Assembly: GCA_010909165.1 (NCBI GenBank)
Contig: VJWM01000116.1
Location: forward strand, 496,001-560,000
Direction of reading: 5' to 3'
DNA from: Anthoceros angustus
Lineage: Eukaryota > Streptophyta > Anthocerotopsida > Anthocerotales > Anthocerotaceae
DNA length: 64,000 nt
The notes under the pieces are model-generated. The model saw nothing but the letters and a program-made list of their open reading frames with translations. It was not told the DNA's origin and searched no databases. This document shows, in pieces, positions 10,224 to 22,114 of the stretch. Position numbers and translations under genes: made by a program. The stretch's first letter is position 1, and each line of letters opens with the position of its first letter.

Positions 10224-12278
10224 CTACCGCCGGGTCTTAGCTCGTTTCATGCCCGGATTGTTGAAAGGAGAAACGGTCCCACTCATGTACGCAGTGGATG
10301 TTTCCTCTCTGAGAGTGCCATTAAGAATAGCTAGCTCTCTTAGCTGTGCCTTTTTTACAAGATCAAAAGTCTCATCCTGCAAATTCAAGCCCAGAGGTTA
10401 GATTTGCAGTCCTCAGGATGACCCATGCCACAGGGTACCCCACCATCATGAACATTGACAAGTTGTCAGTACAACTAGAAAAGTGCATGCAAGTAGAAAC
10501 AGGAATCTCACCACTGGCTTCAAAAGTTCTTCCAGAATCTCCCTGGCGTGCACTAATTGATGATCAATTATGTTTGCAGGGAGTTCTGCTTCCACGAGCA
10601 CATGGAGAGGCTCATTTAGATGCTCAAAACCAGGTTTATCTCGCATCTTATCTTCCTGCCCAGACAATGCCAAGTTTGGAATCCACTTAGATCAGACTGT
10701 CACCAAGCTAGCTACTTTGATGACACAGGCTCTGACATGCTGACAACGCCCCAGGGGACACCAACTCGGAAGAAAGTTTGGAGACAGAAAGCCACTGAAG
10801 AATGACACCTGAGAACCACCGTTCTTCAAACCCTGCAAAACGGCATTGAGTCCAGCATCTTACTGCAGAGAGAGATTGCCACACCTTTGCAGTATCCTTT
10901 ATGGAACCCCGGCCCCTTATCAGAACACGACACCCCGTCGTAGCTTCGACTCGCTTCAAAGAATTGCCCCTGGGTCCTAGAATTCGACCTACGAAGTTGA
11001 ACTGCACAACATACACAAACAGGCCAGATGCAAGTCAGAAGCTCAGAGCCCCACCATCGTCCCATGATCTCCAAACAGTGACACAAGTCAGCTGCCTCAC
11101 ATTAGGGTACTTGTCTACAGGAACTTCAATCCGCTCTTGTTTCTTCACTAAGGGTACACCAGATCCAACAGAAGGCCCTTGATGCCAGTTCATGGACGAA
11201 GTTTGGTTCATTCCCAGCCGCTGCAGAGCACAAACCTGACACGTCAACCTTCCCATACTCCACTGGATGCAAAGCCGACAAGACCTACTCCAAAAAGGTC
11301 CATAGAAGATTACATCTGATTGGAAGGCACTGCCCCAACCATTGAGGTCTCCAGCACCACCATTGGAGAGCATTCCACCCGACGCAAGCGGGCTCCCATG
11401 ATCTAGCCCATCTGAGTCCACATATGAGGCATTCCCAACCAAAGTGGTCACCCGCACAATTTCTGAGACACCGTGCAGACATGTCACAAGTGAGACTCCA
11501 ACGACGCACTAGCATTTCATTAGGTTCGGCAGAAACAACATCAACCCTGGGGGAAAATATCACACGAGGGCAGGTGAGTAGACAACAGCACATACATATT
11601 CCGTGAAACCTGCTTGCCACATCAACTCCCTACATTTACTCCCGGAACGGCTACACGTGCCCCTACCTTGATTCAAAAGGCGACTGCAATTGGGAAGAAC
11701 TTGCATAAACGGCCCCAGTTTTTGCCGCTCTGCTAACAGCTCCGACAGATACCTGCAAGACGAGACATCTTCAAAAACCCTTCGAAGAAGTCCACCAAGG
11801 TGCCAAGAACTGCAGAAAACATGTCTCCCGACACCTCATACTGCTGACCCCCATTAGGAAAGCACTCCAAAAACAGCCAAAATCAGGTCTACCAATTCCA
11901 ACCGCATTTGCCCACTCAAGCCACCACTCCCACCATAGGGATCAGACTGAAACACAGCGTAACCGTTTTGCCAACGCCCGGACCCCACCCACGCGCGGAC
12001 AATTCATGACGGCAATACAGAACCCTAGAACCACGGCAGCCAGGTCGGGCCCGACCAAGACGCTGATGCCATCTTTTCGAAGCCACCTAACTACATCCTC
12101 CATCCCGTCAGCGGCCGGACCGTTTCCTTCATCTTCCCACACACAGCACGCCAGGTACAGCAGCAGTGCACAAAACGGCTTACTTCTCGTGCTCTGCGGC
12201 AGCACTGGAGGGGCGGAGCACTCCCAGATGCGGCGACGAAGCCGTGGAAGGTGAGAACTGGAGATACCGCCCCGCCAT
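10224..12278 (-). CDS. STAR-family KH-domain RNA-binding protein (plant QKI/SPIN1-like)
   Basis: Single-KH STAR (signal transduction and activation of RNA) protein. Seven phase-consistent exons: 12278-12184, 11752-11667, 11462-11314, 11220-11101, 11001-10885, 10655-10512, 10376-10224, giving 287 residues, the usual length for this plant subfamily. It begins [17 protein letters not shown], equivalent to the MSGRYM...PSPS...PHSPR start of plant homologues. It has the [20 protein letters not shown] dimerisation helix, the ASGGM...DLNGW segment, the extended KH core ([44 protein letters not shown]) and the tail GMKRAKTRR. The family binds RNA and acts in splicing, mRNA fate and flowering or development; SPIN1 in rice is a named member. 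No broken motif. Confidence 0.92.
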
Positions 12279-12849
12279 GGAACAGTTGTAACCGTGTTGT
12301 CGGCTAATGCTGCCCCCGACCCCTCCCGGACTGATCGAGGCAGAAAGTGTGCTATCTGAATTTCCTCCTGGGACTGCCCGGCTAGCCCCGTCTCCTCATC
12401 TATCTCTGCCTCCACTTCCCACTTCCCGCCCTCGAACTAGCAAACCTAGACTGGTGCCAGTCCACGAATTTTGTAAGCCGTTATTCTTTACGGGACTTGT
12501 GGTAAATCCTCGTTCAAGTACCACACAACTCCACTCGCCCACATCGATCCATTTTTTACCACACCTCGTAACCTGAGGTAACTTCGTTTCATCTGCGTAG
12601 CTCCTGTGGTCTGTGGTCGGAATCCGGATGGGGTACCCGCCGCACAAGCACAACGGATGAACATAGTCCTGTACGGAAGTACGGAACTCCTTCCAGTGGA
12701 CCTCTCACCTCACCTGCCAGGGTGGGTTCCATTGGAAAATGAATAAACTTTTCGATTACCAAAAAACAGGAATATCATACCTACCGTTGCCAGCCAATCA
12801 TGAGACGAGTTCCAGGTCCAGTTCCAGTTCGAAGGCTGGCTTTCGGGAG

Positions 12850-13830
12850 AACGAAGGCATGAGCAAACAGCGAGAAACGGGAAGAAAAGCGCGCCAAGAA
12901 AGCCAGCGTGCCGGAGGAAGAGAAGGAAAAAGCGGTTGAAAGAGAGGAGGGCTGGGTTGCCTGCTCAGAAGACGGAAGACAAGCAGCGGAAGGAAAAGCT
13001 GAAGCAGGCTGTGAAGACGGTCCAGAATTTGGTTCTGGACCCAGAGAGGAGTCTTGTGAGTTGATGGAGCCTCATGAGGTCAGCAGGTGCTCGTGGTGTA
13101 ATCTGTGTCTCTACTCATTTGTTCACTATGTCTGTTAAGCACTTCCGATCTCAGTTACCTCATTGTAATATTTTTTAGTGTTCTTCCTGGTTAAGTATTT
13201 TTACGCTGCCAACGAAAAATCCATCTCCCCCACACGGCTATCCCTAACTGGTTGCAAAGGCGGGATATGAAGGCCGCTAGAAAGGGTGTCGAGTATTGTT
13301 TGTTGGATCCTGCGCAAGGACGAGAATGCCTACATGGAAGTGTTTGAGGAACGGCAAGGGGATCTTGTGTATTTGACTGCAGACTCAGAGCATGTCCTCA
13401 TGACTTTAAAATGAACATCCCAACCGAGGTGCTATACTGCTGGTTGGCGCATGATTCTGATTTGTGTCTGAACAAGTCGATTTGGCATGGCTCTGATTAG
13501 TTGGAACTGCTATAGGTGGAAGGTCGCTGCGTTGGACAAGGCCAGGAAGCAGGGATTTGCTAAGCCAAGGTCCCGATCGAAGATGACTTGACGTTGCTCG
13601 GCTCTCAGGTCAGGACGTGTTTTTTTGCGACTTGGCGATCTGCCCATCTGCTGGCTACGTAACCGTTGCCGAGCCGCCATGCCTGCCTGCATCGATGCTC
13701 ACACAGGCACGTAGAATCCCTGACGCTGGACGTGGGGCCCAGGATGGTGAGTGGTCCCGGAACGGGAATTCCCTGCCGTTGAACCCGTGGGAGTTTGTTA
13801 AGCATTGGAGGAATCCTGATTAGGTACATA
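12850..13830 (+). pseudogene. Decayed TRM10-like tRNA (m1G9) methyltransferase
   Basis: The translated pieces line up in order with plant TRM10: a basic Lys/Arg/Glu-rich N-terminal helix (about 12860-13040, ending QNLVLDPERSL), then YAANEKSISPTRLSLTGCKGG (from about 13202), ENAYMEVFEERQGDLVYLTA (about 13325-13383) and a later WKVAALDKARKQGFAK block (about 13515-13563). A TGA (13268-13270) interrupts the second block and the rest is in different frames. Between the first two blocks, GTGAGT (13052-13057) and a T-rich AG near 13180 look like leftover splice sites. That suggests a copy that kept its introns rather than a retrocopy. An active gene with unusual structure cannot be fully excluded, but the in-frame stops and shifts argue against it. 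Confidence 0.6.
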
Positions 13831-14867
13831 ACGTGTTGTCACTCGGTGGACTTGAATAAACAAGCCCTGGTGGAAGTTCAACAACAGCTCGTTCGGAGTT
13901 TAGACCGCTCTATGGTGTACCGAATGCGCTGTTTGAGTTTTGAGTTCTCTTTCAAGTCTCTGTGTATGGTACGGAATCTAAGTTCTATACAGAAGGTGGT
14001 AATAAATATCTATTTTATAGATATTATATGAGCTTTTACTATATTTTATAACAGGTGGTATTAAATAAAATTTTTTATTAGTATGTATATAATCTTTTCC
14101 CATATGTATACCCTTAAGTTTTGTGGGTGAACCATTGAACCCGCAGTAATGGCTTTCGTTTTGTAGGGGTTTATGAGTTTTTTCAAAGATTCTTTCGCTT
14201 TTCAGCCAAATATATTGTTCAAACGTTTACAACTATTTTTTATAATTTAGAGGGCATAATTTACCACAAAGAGCAACCTTAGCGTAAAACTAGTATTATA
14301 GAAAATTACAAAACTTCAAAGAACATGGGTCAAAGGCTAGGTTTGAGTGGGTCAGAATTCTGAGGCTAACATATTGCCGAACACTTATCTCTAATAGTAC
14401 ATATGTATGTAGTATTGTGGTAAGTGTCGTGTCCAAATGGCTTAAGCCTAATGGACAAACATTTATAAGAACACCTAGGCCAAATAAACACACATTTATA
14501 AGAACGCCTAGGCCAAATGGACTCACATTTATAAGAACGCCGTTTGTAAAGTATTCTGCGCTTAGAACGGCACTTACATGGGTTGCCTAAAGGGAGTGGA
14601 TGCCCTTAGTGCAAGTAGCTAAGGCACTCAAAAAAGGTGGTACAAGTTGTTAAGTATGAAGTCCCATGATGGCAATTTTGTCCCATTAGACTATAATAAA
14701 ATTCTTCTTCTTCTTCCACATTGTTCAAGGTACAAGTTATTAAGTACCAAGTCGCCTGATAGCAATTTTGTCTCAATAGACTATGATAAAATTCTTCTTC
14801 TTGCACATTGTTCAACACTCGAGTGTGAATCTCAACCAAACAGTTCTCTCATAGTAAACTGATTGCC
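13831..14867. other. AT-rich spacer with short tandem duplications
   Basis: No gene seen. Two local tandem repeats are obvious. About three copies of a ~38-bp unit ('acatttataagaac(a/g)cc', 'ctaggccaaat') lie at 14450-14545. An ~88-bp pair lies at 14641-14730 and 14731-14815, sharing 'gactat(a/g)ataaaattcttc' and 'cacattgttcaa'. Confidence 0.6.
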
Positions 14868-15115
14868 CCTTGTTACAATCAGGTTGCAATTTAATATGGG
14901 AATTTAAATAATGCGCATGAGAGAGGGGGTGTAGTTATTAGGGTGAGATGGCAAGAGAGAGAAAAAGCCAGGTTTGTGTTAAGATTGTGTCACCACTTCG
15001 GCAAAGAAGTGACAAACTTAATACCAAGCCACCAAAGCATGTAACAAATTTGAAAGTGGAACATATAATTGCAATAGCGACCATAACATAGGTTGGCCTT
15101 TCTATTAGGGATTGG
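14868..15115 (+). repeat. Left terminal inverted repeat
   Basis: Imperfect inverted partner of 21040-21285. It includes 'taataccaagcc' and 'gtgacaaacttaa', whose complements occur on the right side. Ends are approximate. Confidence 0.65.
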
Positions 15116-15634
15116 ATCAATGATAATATGCATGTGGTTGACTCTCGTTGCCTTGGAAGGATTTAATCCACAATACCTTGTTTACAATTGGCGGCCCCGC
15201 AAGGCTTTTAAAACTTTTTTTATAGCGAACTTGATAGTGGATTTAATCCACAATAGTTTTTTTACAATTATCGAGCCCCGTAGGCTTTTACAATTGGCAG
15301 CCCCTTAGGGCTTTTACAAAAAGGCAGCCCCATGGGCCTTTTTTAATCATAGGGAATGGGTAGCATCCCATCCTAATAATGCTTGACCGGCCCCGTACAG
15401 CTTTTACAGCAAAGGGGTGCCTAGGGCTTTTTTAATAGTAGGGGGATGGGTAGCACTCCATCCCTGTAGTGATCCGACTCAAAAGTGCTTGACCGTCTCT
15501 TAAGGCTTTTACCAAAGGGGATGGGTAGTACTTTATACGAGTTGTGATCCAACTGAAGAGCACTTGACCGGTTCCATAGGGCTTTTAGAAAAAGACAATC
15601 CCGTAGGGCTTGTTTAACAACAGGGGCTGGGTAG

Positions 15635-15766
15635 TGACAGTATACGCTAGTTGTACAGGTCGTAGGTTAGGACAAACCCTAACCGTCAGGACACGACTCT
15701 TGGGTGTCCAAGACAGCGACATCTCATTCATTCATTCATACGACACGGCTCAACGCCGCACTTGTC
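15635..15766 (+). repeat. Copia 5' LTR (132 bp)
   Basis: The first 109 bp (15635-15743) are identical to 20770-20878. The last part diverges until the final CGCACTTGTCA, which matches again. It contains a (TTCA)n run. Confidence 0.9.
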
Positions 15767-16530
15767 ATGGTATCAGCGCAAGTCGCGCCCGCTTTGGCTT
15801 CTCGAGTGCGCCCGTGCGGCTTTCATCATCCACTCGCATGGAGCGCCCAAACAAGCGGACTTCATCGATCTTGAGCGGGTTACCAACAATCACCCCAACG
15901 CGTGGTGGTTCTCATTTTAAGAAATCTTGCTTCTCTGTGATCTTCTGGCCTACTCCCCCCAAGATGTAGCATCGTGGAGATCTGAGCTATGCCTGGCCTG
16001 AGGAAACGAGAACGTTTAGCAAGAAGAGCCAGAAGACTCCAAGAGCTAAATGTGTGGAGAATTGAGCGGGAGGAAACGTACTTACGTTCCCTCGCCCCCA
16101 CGCGCTGGCAGCAGGTTTGGATCAAAATCTGCATAATTTGTGAACTGATGGCTACAAATGTTGTACAAGGGTATCCTTCACTTGATGGTTATGACTGGAG
16201 CAACTTTGATGTCTCTGATCTTCTTTGAGCACGATGTTGCTCCCTTCTAGTCAGGAAACCTTGTGCTTGCTTCTACCAGTATCAGCAGCTGAAGCATTTT
16301 CTCATTTACATCATCATGTTACCAATTTGTTCAATAAATCACTGGTCTATCAACCTTTGTACATCATCAAGGAGTTTGTTTCACACATTTTACAGCACAT
16401 TTGTGCTGAACATTTGCTATCAGCCTCCTATGCATTGAAGGTGACCCTATATATCTCCAAAGAACCTGGAAAGCCAGAATCTCTGGAGGCAACCTGGTTT
16501 CCATTTAATCCCTAAGGGGTACTCAACAGA

Positions 16531-17410
16531 ATGGGTACTCAGCAGACCATTTCACAAGTTCCTGCCATTAAAATACCCAAGGAAGACAAGTTTGATGGTG
16601 AAAATTATCATGTATGGCGAAGAGTATGCAAGAAAAGAAATCTAGAAAATTATGGGCACATGTCCATGGTGTAGGCACACCTCCCGTGCCTACACCCAAA
16701 CCTGGTGCTGCTGCTACACCAGAAGAGTTGGCCAGCTGGGAGGAGAATGACCAGCAAGCTCGAACACTTCTTCACTTTAGTGTCAAGAGCACCCACACTG
16801 GCGTGTTTCAGGGAGCTGAAGAAACTGCTGCTGCCTGGTGGAAACAAGTAAAAGACTTGTACGACTCTAGGGATCTCATGCTGCAAACTTTTGTGTTAAA
16901 ACAATTCATGGGCCTCAAGATGAAAGAAACAGACTGTGGATAAACATGTACTTGAGTTTCGTGAATTCGCGAGCCAAGTTGGTTTCTGTTTTGCATTGGA
17001 GGAGGAGCTCCTTGCAATTCTTCTTACTACACCGCCGTAAACTTGGTCAAGTGTGGTACAAGGCTGAGGATGCACCATCCATCATGCTTAATCGAGTGAT
17101 AGCAATGTTAATGAAGAGTCAAGAAGGAAAATAGCAAATACTTTCTCCGGAGGAGACAAGGCCCTTTGACGGCCAAACCCGGTAGAGGTCGTGGCCGAGG
17201 ACGTCCATTTGGTAGGGGCCGAGGTCGTGGCCGAGGTAATAACTCTAGGCCTCTAAGCTTTGGTGGTGGCGAGGCAAGCCCCTTGTGGGCATTGCGGCAT
17301 GACAAATCATACAGGAAGTGCAAGAGAGGCCGAGAAGGTGGACCTTGGTCATCTAGCGTTGACCATGCAAAAATACAAAGAAGGCATTCTTTACAAGTGT
17401 CATTCATGAC
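16531..17410 (+). pseudogene. Copia gag remnant
   Basis: Starts MGTQQTISQVPAIKIP near 16531, followed by KFDGENYHVWR, the conserved start of Copia gag polyproteins. Further pieces in shifting frames include VLEFREFASQVG (about 16942-16980), a Gly/Arg-rich stretch, and CGHCGMTNHTGSA, a weakened zinc knuckle (about 17285-17325). Multiple stops and frame changes make it non-functional as written. Confidence 0.75.
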
Positions 17411-17599
17411 ACCACGGTGAACTCATCTCGAGATCACAACTTCCATCATTGCAATGTGGTCACTTGCTTTGCCACCATCCCGAACACACATGGTATATAG
17501 GCAGGAGCCTCAAAGATATGACCCCCATGCTGCATATTTTACTGAGTTGAAGGAAAGCACACCAAAATTTGTGTTTAGGAGACAATTCCGCATGAAATT

Positions 17600-18700
17600 G
17601 CTGGTCGGGCACCATTCAACTTGATTTGAAACCCAATCAGCACATAGAAATTTCAGATGTGCTTTACATACCCGGACTGGCAAAGAACCTAGTTTCAGTT
17701 CGGAAGATGGATCAGTCGGGCTGTTATGTGTGTTTTGGAGACGGCAAGTGTCTCGTTGAGTCGAAGGATGGCACCCTCTTGGCCACTGGGCACCTGCAAA
17801 AGGACGATCTTTATCATCTCGACATGAAAGAAGAAAAGGCACTCTCCGCTGCTGACTTCACAGACTATGCCAAACCCTCTCTTACGTACCTATGGCATCT
17901 TCGCCTGGGTCATATCAATTTTCAGAAGCTTGTGACTATGTACAAAGATAAGTGGTGGAAGGTATCACTCTTGATAACTGCAATTTTGGAGTATGCGAGC
18001 TTGTGTCCTAGGTAAACACAAGCGACGCCTTCCTCGGCAAAGCAACCCGAGCAACGGAGATATTAGGGCTAGTTCACGTGATGTATGTGGAAAACTCCGG
18101 TTTCTCTTGGAGGAAGGAGTACTTTACCACATTTATTGATTTACTACACGCTTATGTAGTGTATTTTCAAGCAAAAATCGATACTCTTGCATGCTTCAAA
18201 GAGTACAAGATATGGGCCGAGACCCAAACCGTCTGAAAACTGCTGTCGATAATGGCGAGAGTATGTCTCCCAGGAATTTGATGCGTTTTGCAAACAGCAT
18301 GGCATAGGTAGGCAATTGACGAATGCCCATACCCCACAGCAGAATGGGGTTTCTGAGAATAAAAATCTGTCTTTGGAGACATCTGCTTCCAGTATGCTTC
18401 ATTATGCAAACTTGCCCAAAGCATACTGGGCAGAGGCAGTAAGTTATGCTACCTACATTCAGAACAGGATAGCACATAACCGCTTAAGGGCAAGACTCCT
18501 TAATTGACAGGAGAAGCCCAATCTCTGCATCTTCGTGTGTTTGGCTCTGTATACTCACATCCACAAGGACTGCGTGAAGTTCGAACCCAAGTCCACTCAC
18601 CGCATTTTTATTGGGTTCACAAGGAATCAAGGGTATAAGGTCGAATGTAAGAACGAGGGTAGTTACCCATTCACGTGATGTGGTGTTTGTCAAGGAATCT
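17600..18700 (+). pseudogene. Copia pre-integrase and integrase remnant
   Basis: An open stretch at 17626-18015 carries EISDVLYIPGLAKNLVSVRK and, later, YLWHLRLGHINFQKL, the H-x-R-x-GH-type pre-integrase zinc-binding region of Copia elements. Downstream, LTNAHTPQQNGVSENKN (about 18313-18363) matches the end of the integrase core (PQQNGVAER...N in relatives) and KAYWAEAVSYATYIQNR (from about 18418) follows as expected. Frames shift between blocks. Confidence 0.8.
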
Positions 18701-19169
18701 CACCAGCTGGGAGCATCGTCGATTCTTCCACGATGATGGCTCAGAGAAGAGGAGGAGGAGATGATGGTCGAGAACTCCGAGTTCCTCTTCCGCCGCTTGT
18801 ATCGTGCACCAGCACACAGAATACCCCGCACCACTCACCGACTGCAGACATGCGCACACGGACGCACGATTAGTAGCAAATTAGCTACACCTTCACCGGT
18901 CGTTGAGTTTTGAGGAGACAGAGCTGATCCCGATCCGCCTCACGGATGGACAGCATGAAGGCCGGCTCAACATGCTACTCCCGAGCCTCGGCCTCGAGGA
19001 CGCCAGACCACCGCCAGATGCCGAGGATTTCGGTATCCCAAGTCACATCTAACATACTGTTTAGCCGCAACGCTACTGTATGAACCTCCAACCTACGGCA
19101 GCCCTCACCGTCGACGAGCATTGGTACAAAGCCATTCAACAGTTGGCATCTCGTATGAAAACCAAACTT

Positions 19170-20520
19170 GGACAATAGTCACCTTCTGCAGATAGGAAAC
19201 AAGTTGGCGCAAGTGGGTTTTAAGATAAAGTCAAGGCGATGGGAGCATTGCTACAAGGCAAGGTTGGTTGCAAAAGGGTATTCGCAAATACCGGAGTGGA
19301 CTACGATGATACGCTCATCAGTGAAGTCAATACCCCGCGATGTTTATAGCACTAGTCATGAATAATCTTGAGCTGGAGCAATGGACGTTACTACAAGATT
19401 TTTGTATGGGAACCCGCACGAGGAGATTTTCATGCAAGTTCCAATGGAGTTCCAAAGGTTTCCAAATGTGCCTCGTCCAAAGATGTAAGCTCCAAGACTT
19501 TGTATGGGCTTAAACAAAGCTCCCGAGCATGGTATGAAAGAATTCACACATACTTGATGACCTTGGATATGAAGGCTTACATCGACAAAGAATGTCTACG
19601 TAAAAGAGAAAGTAAAGATTTCTTGGCACTTGCCATTTATGTGACGATATAATCATTCTCATAACTCTCACGCATGATATTTGAATTAAAGGAGCACTTG
19701 AGAAGAGCTTTTAAGACTACGTGGTTGGTGCACTTGCCTACGCCTAGGTATGCATACATAGAAATCGAGGTGCGAGTACTATTTTCCTGTACCAACGTAA
19801 ATATGCCTTGGAAATTTTAGAAAGATATGGCATGAGTGCAAGCTGCTATGACTCCAAGAGCAAAATGTCAAGTATACATGCAAGTTGGCGATATACAAGA
19901 GGACGCTCAATATGTTGAATTGTATCCTTCAAAGAATGGAAGCTGATGCATTTGATGATAGGAAGGGCGATCTTGCCTTCACCTCGGATCGACTTCACGG
20001 TTTGTTTCAAACCCCAACAAAACTCATGAGGACGATGACAAGGGTCTATAGGTACATTTCGGAACAATGATTGGGGAATTTTGTATAGCTCAAAGGCAAA
20101 GAAGGCTGCATTTAACGTTATAGTGACGCGAGGGAGGAGACCCAGAGCAGAGCATTAGTAGCTATGTTACAATCTTAGGTGGTGCAATTTCTTGAGTAGT
20201 AAAAGGCAATCTACAATTGCACTATCATCTACTAAGCGGAATACAAGAGTTTAACGGAGGCGTGCAAGGAAATCACTTGGTCGTGGGAGCACTATGAGCT
20301 CGGCATACCACAGAGCTGCCGATAGACTTGTTGTGCGATAATCGAGTGCAATTGTGCTGACAATGAACCCTCGCTAACGCAAGGACCAAACATATTGAAT
20401 CGAACATCATTACATTCGTGAGATCAGCTCAAGGTTTGGTAAGGATTTCCTATCGCCTCTCATCTGCAGACATCCCGACAAAGGCTTTGGGACGCATTAA
20501 GCATTAACATGCAACCATGG
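19170..20520 (+). pseudogene. Copia reverse transcriptase / RNase H remnant
   Basis: Separated blocks recall the RVT_2 family: YKARLVAKGYSQ (about 19249-19290), MNNLELEQW (about 19360), LYGLKQSSRAWYERI (about 19500-19543) and a weak YVDD-region equivalent near 19640. The following 800 bp hold RNase H-like fragments in several frames, ending near 20520. It is heavily frameshifted. Confidence 0.7.
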
Positions 20521-20769
20521 GCCTAAGGTCACGGTAATCCTTTGAAGTGGAGCACACATGAATCAAGAGTAAGTCGGGAACGTGAAGATTGACATGATGC
20601 CGATACCCGCTTAATGACGAGTTTCTTTGCGGGTTATCAGGTCTTCTTGTTAGATTTTACGTTTCATAGCATTCAGTATTAAACTATATGTCAATATGAC
20701 AATTTATACACACCCAAGAGTCGTGTCCTGACGGTTAGGGTTTGTCCTAACTCTAGACCTGAGTGGGAG

Positions 20770-20910
20770 TGACAGTATACGCTAGTTGTACAGGTCGTAG
20801 GTTAGGACAAACCCTAACCGTCAGGACACGACTCTTGGGTGTCCAAGACAGCGACATCTCATTCATTCATTCATACGATTACCAGCTCTCGCGAACGCTC
20901 GCACTTGTCA
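20770..20910 (+). repeat. Copia 3' LTR (141 bp)
   Basis: Matches the 5' LTR as described there. It is preceded at 20711-20751 by a 41-nt exact reverse complement of LTR positions 20801-20841. Confidence 0.9.
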
Positions 20911-21039
20911 GGTAGCACCCCATCATAATCGTGATCCGACTCAAGAGTGCTTGACCGTGGAGTTGGATTTTTTAACGAGAGGGTTGGGTAACACCCCATC
21001 CCAGAAGTGATCCGACTCATGGGTGCTTGATCGTGGAAC

Positions 21040-21285
21040 ACCCCATCCTCCCTACTAGAAAGGGCAGCCTATGTTAATGTCGTTGTTGCAATTTTATGTT
21101 ACACTTCTAACTTGCAATATCATTTGGAGGCTTGGTATTAAGTTTGTCATTTCTTTCCCCAAGTGGGCCTACAATCTTAATACGAAACCCTGCTCTCTCT
21201 CCTACCACTTCACCTCTTAACTACATCCTCTCATACGATTGTTTATGAATTCCCTCATGCAATTGCAACATGACTGTAACAAGGA
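21040..21285 (-). repeat. Right terminal inverted repeat
   Basis: Imperfect inverted partner of 14868-15115. The shared core 'ggcttggtattaagtttgtc' lies at about 21131-21150. Ends are approximate. Confidence 0.65.
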
Positions 21286-22114
21286 CCCCTCTCTCTCTCT
21301 TCTCTATCAGTCCCCCTCTTTATTACACCCCATTGGGAGTACAATTAGTTAAGGTTGTTCCTAGCGCTCTTCATTGCACTCTCTCTTCACAACTATTTGT
21401 TAATGGCGCCCAAACCTGAATATTACACCAGCATGCCCATTAACTGTCACCTTTCCCTTCCACCTCACAAGGTCATAATTCCTTTATCAACCTTTTTTAT
21501 TTACCATAGCTATTATTGGCTTGTATACTAATTGTTTATGGCTTTTGCCATATATACTTGTAGCAATGGAATAAACCTTACCTTTGTACGATAGGTACCT
21601 ACTAGATATATATATTTTTGTGCATATACGATGTATAACGACGGATTTGTACATCAACACTGGATTATTCTATTGTTTTCCATATATATGTATGTTTATA
21701 GTACACAAATATCGTTTTCCTGCTGGTGCTGAGCGTCTATACTGCACATTCCGGCGTGATGTGCGTATTCGTGTACAAGTCCTCTGTTACCACTTTCTGT
21801 TGCAATTGCAAAATTGTGTGGCTCAAACGATTTCGAACACGCGACCACTGACTCGTCACCATCTGCCTCCTCCACTACACCAATACGGAGTACATGGACG
21901 AGAGGGTCCCTTTATAGATACCTGTCTCCTGCCCGAGCTACAGCTATTCATAAAACATCGTGCGCCTGCCACGCAATTGCCAATCGCTGACCTTCTTCGA
22001 TTGTATGCACGGGAAGGGAAACCTGAATCCATGTGGCTATGTTCTTGTCGCAACCATTCAAGCTTGTGCAGATACTTCAAAGTGGGCAAGGTACGCTAAG
22101 GAGGTACGTGTTTC
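21286..22114. other. Spacer, no gene recognised
   Basis: AT-rich at first, then mixed. A 171-codon open frame at 21584-22099 has a low-complexity hydrophobic start and no recognisable domain. A short stretch near 22020-22100 reads like part of a pentatricopeptide repeat in another frame but is too short to annotate. Confidence 0.5.

Larger units (their letters stand above)
15630..20915 (+). mobile_element. Copia-type LTR retrotransposon with short LTRs and 5-bp TSD
   Basis: Target-site duplication GGTAG lies at 15630-15634 and 20911-20915. The 5' LTR is 15635-15766 and the 3' LTR 20770-20910, both starting TGACAG and ending TTGTCA. The primer-binding site TGGTATCAGCGC starts directly after the 5' LTR (15767), the usual initiator-Met-tRNA type. 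A short purine run (GAGTGGGAG, 20761-20769) precedes the 3' LTR. The gene order gag, integrase, reverse transcriptase, RNase H fits Copia. All coding parts are broken, so it is non-autonomous in this sequence. It sits inside the long-TIR element, so it is the younger insertion. Confidence 0.9.
14868..21285. mobile_element. Long-TIR DNA element, split by a nested Copia retrotransposon
   Basis: The sequence at about 14868-15115 reappears in inverted orientation at about 21040-21285. On both sides the shared order is: a variant of 'tgtaacaagg', 'ctctcat', 'ggcttggtattaagtttgtca', and 'cctatgtta'. Inside the termini are tandem units containing 'gatgggtagcac', 'cccatcc', 'gtgatccgactca' and 'gtgcttgaccg' on both sides of the Copia insertion (15340-15634 and 20911-21057). 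Removing the Copia element leaves about 1.1 kb with no coding potential, so this would be a non-autonomous foldback or MULE-like element. The arms are imperfect, so the insertion is not recent. No clear target duplication was found at its outer ends. Confidence 0.65.

Noticed and set aside
11895-11940. Extra exon ([15 protein letters not shown]) between exons 1 and 2 of the KH gene
   Set aside because: Phase-compatible with exon 2, but its donor (GTTGGA) is weak and direct joining of exon 1 (12184) to exon 2 (11752) reproduces the conserved family N-terminus; could still be a rare alternative exon.
22020-22110. Possible pentatricopeptide-repeat fragment
   Set aside because: Under 35 residues, one partial repeat only, neighbours in other frames; cannot be told from chance.
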